Source: CAKVLS01 sp045638465
GTDB taxonomy: Bacteria; Bacillota; Clostridia; Christensenellales; UBA1242
Direction: 5' to 3'
Length of the DNA: 23,120 bases
NCBI GenBank assembly: GCA_045638465.1
Contig: JAZUBK010000037.1
Coordinates: 1-23,120, forward strand
Made by a program: the position numbers and the translations under genes. The notes under the pieces are model-generated. The model worked only from the letters and a program-made list of their open reading frames with translations, did no database searches and was not told the DNA's origin. Positions 22,468 through 23,120 of the stretch are shown here, piece after piece. Every line of letters begins with the position of its first letter. Position 1 is the stretch's first letter.

Positions 22468-22524
22468 GATTTGTAAAAAAGTTGAGGCTTATTTATATCA
22501 AAAAAGATTTTGATATAAAGAGAT

Positions 22525-22554
22525 AAAAAAACTACCCTCGTGATGTGGGTAGTT
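22525..22554 (-). terminator. Terminator of the three-helix membrane protein gene
   Basis: AACTACCC (22530-22537 on +) pairs with GGGTAGTT (22547-22554), nine-base loop, T-run on the minus strand. It lies 17 bases after the stop codon at 22571. Confidence 0.87.
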
Positions 22555-22570
22555 ATTTTTGTTTAAATAA

Positions 22571-23083
22571 TTATTTATTTACTCTGCTAACAGCAGCTAC
22601 TGCTTTTACTCTTTTTGAAGCGGCAGATTCTTTTTTTGCCTCTGGTTTAGGCTCTTCTGTTGCAGCGGCTTTTTTGCCTTTCTTTTTGCTCTCGGCAGCT
22701 TTTGCTTCTGCTAGGGCTTTTTCTTCAGCGGCTTTTGCAGCTAAAAAACTTGCTTTCATTGGTTTGTATCTAAATACAATAAGATAAACAGTAAGACCAG
22801 CGATAACTGCGGCTGCTGACAAACAAATAGAAATAATATCAAGTACTTTTGAATTAATCATAAGACCGATAGCAAATAGTGTTGCGATAAGTGCACCTGC
22901 GATAAAGCAAGAACCAATAAATCTGCACATATGAATTGGGTTTGTATGAGCAGAATATTCTGCAACTTCTTCGTCAGACATTGGCTTTTTGTCGGCATAT
23001 AGATATCCTAAACCTTTGCCTGTAACAAATACAATACCAACAGCAAGTACCATTGCTATGGCTACAAATACGATTATTTCCAT
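22571..23083 (-). CDS. Three-helix membrane protein with Ala/Lys-rich cytoplasmic tail (DUF3784-like)
   Basis: The 170-residue product has membrane helices at about 2-20, 55-75 and 81-104. Between helices 1 and 2 is a conserved-looking loop, GKGLGYLYADKKPMSDEEVAEYS, close in pattern to the GKG...AGYN..S.EE motif of DUF3784 small membrane proteins of Firmicutes. That assignment is by eye. After helix 3 the chain becomes a highly charged tail (about 107-170), rich in Ala, Lys and Glu with likely helical or coiled-coil character, ending KRVKAVAAVSRVNK. Such a tail is not usual in that family. The ATG at 23083 has AGAGGTG upstream, and a TGATATAAT extended -10 lies near 23100-23110. It is monocistronic with its own terminator. 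Function unknown. Confidence 0.82.
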   Translation of the reverse strand: MEIIVFVAIAMVLAVGIVFVTGKGLGYLYADKKPMSDEEVAEYSAHTNPIHMCRFIGSCFIAGALIATLFAIGLMINSKVLDIISICLSAAAVIAGLTVYLIVFRYKPMKASFLAAKAAEEKALAEAKAAESKKKGKKAAATEEPKPEAKKESAASKRVKAVAAVSRVNK

Positions 23084-23120
23084 AATTAAACACCTCTTAT
23101 GCCCCTATTATATCAATATA

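Noticed and set aside
1..23120. CRISPR arrays, insertion sequences, prophage, toxin-antitoxin pairs or restriction systems
   Set aside because: I read both strands for repeats, transposase motifs and typical partner genes and saw none. The XRE gene has no toxin-like partner.

Overview
The window comes from a low-GC, Gram-positive-type anaerobe, most likely an uncultured Clostridia-class member of the Bacillota. This rests on four things: a DnaK lacking the nucleotide-domain insertion of Gram-negative homologues, an HrcA/CIRCE-controlled heat-shock operon, strong AAGGAG-type ribosome binding sites with consensus sigma-A promoters, and a rubrerythrin. Most genes lie on the minus strand. I see no insertion sequence, prophage, CRISPR array or tRNA.

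Minus-strand genes are described here in transcription direction, from high to low coordinates. At 22571-23083 is a small three-helix membrane protein with an Ala/Lys-rich tail. At 22086-22432 is the RNase P RNA, with a perfect consensus promoter. At 20499-21974 is an unrecognised membrane-anchored protein that looks like a drastically shortened relative of GH94/cyclic beta-glucan synthases. It is followed by rarA and rubrerythrin. Two plus-strand genes follow at 17119-18508, a glycerophosphodiester phosphodiesterase (GDPD) and a NUDIX hydrolase. The 335-base gap upstream of the GDPD is unusually rich in dyad sequences.

From 16783 down to 6496 lies the classical Bacillota translation and heat-shock neighbourhood. 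It holds lepA-hemW, ending in a terminator, then hrcA-grpE-dnaK-dnaJ with CIRCE in front and a terminator behind, then rsmE-mtaB-GNAT. The prmA gene, usual between dnaJ and rsmE, is absent. The rpsU gene, often close to mtaB, sits further on at 5028-5204. Between mtaB and rpsU lie the GNAT gene, a small XRE regulator and a divergent gene for a PASTA-like repeat/zinc-ribbon protein. The promoter of that last gene carries a palindrome exactly filling its -35/-10 spacer. The window ends with a 128-residue orphan gene and a pcrA-ligA DNA-repair operon.

The core genes work in protein folding under stress (HrcA, GrpE, DnaK, DnaJ), rRNA and tRNA modification and processing (RsmE, MtaB, rnpB), translation (LepA, RpsU) and genome maintenance (PcrA, LigA, RarA). 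The less ordinary material is the XRE/PASTA pair with its putative operator, the operator-rich lepA-GDPD gap, a GDPD with Cys in place of a catalytic His, the GH94-like remnant, and three genes whose TATAAT boxes sit exactly six bases before the ATG, suggesting leaderless mRNAs. I found no complete new multi-gene system. These are the best leads.
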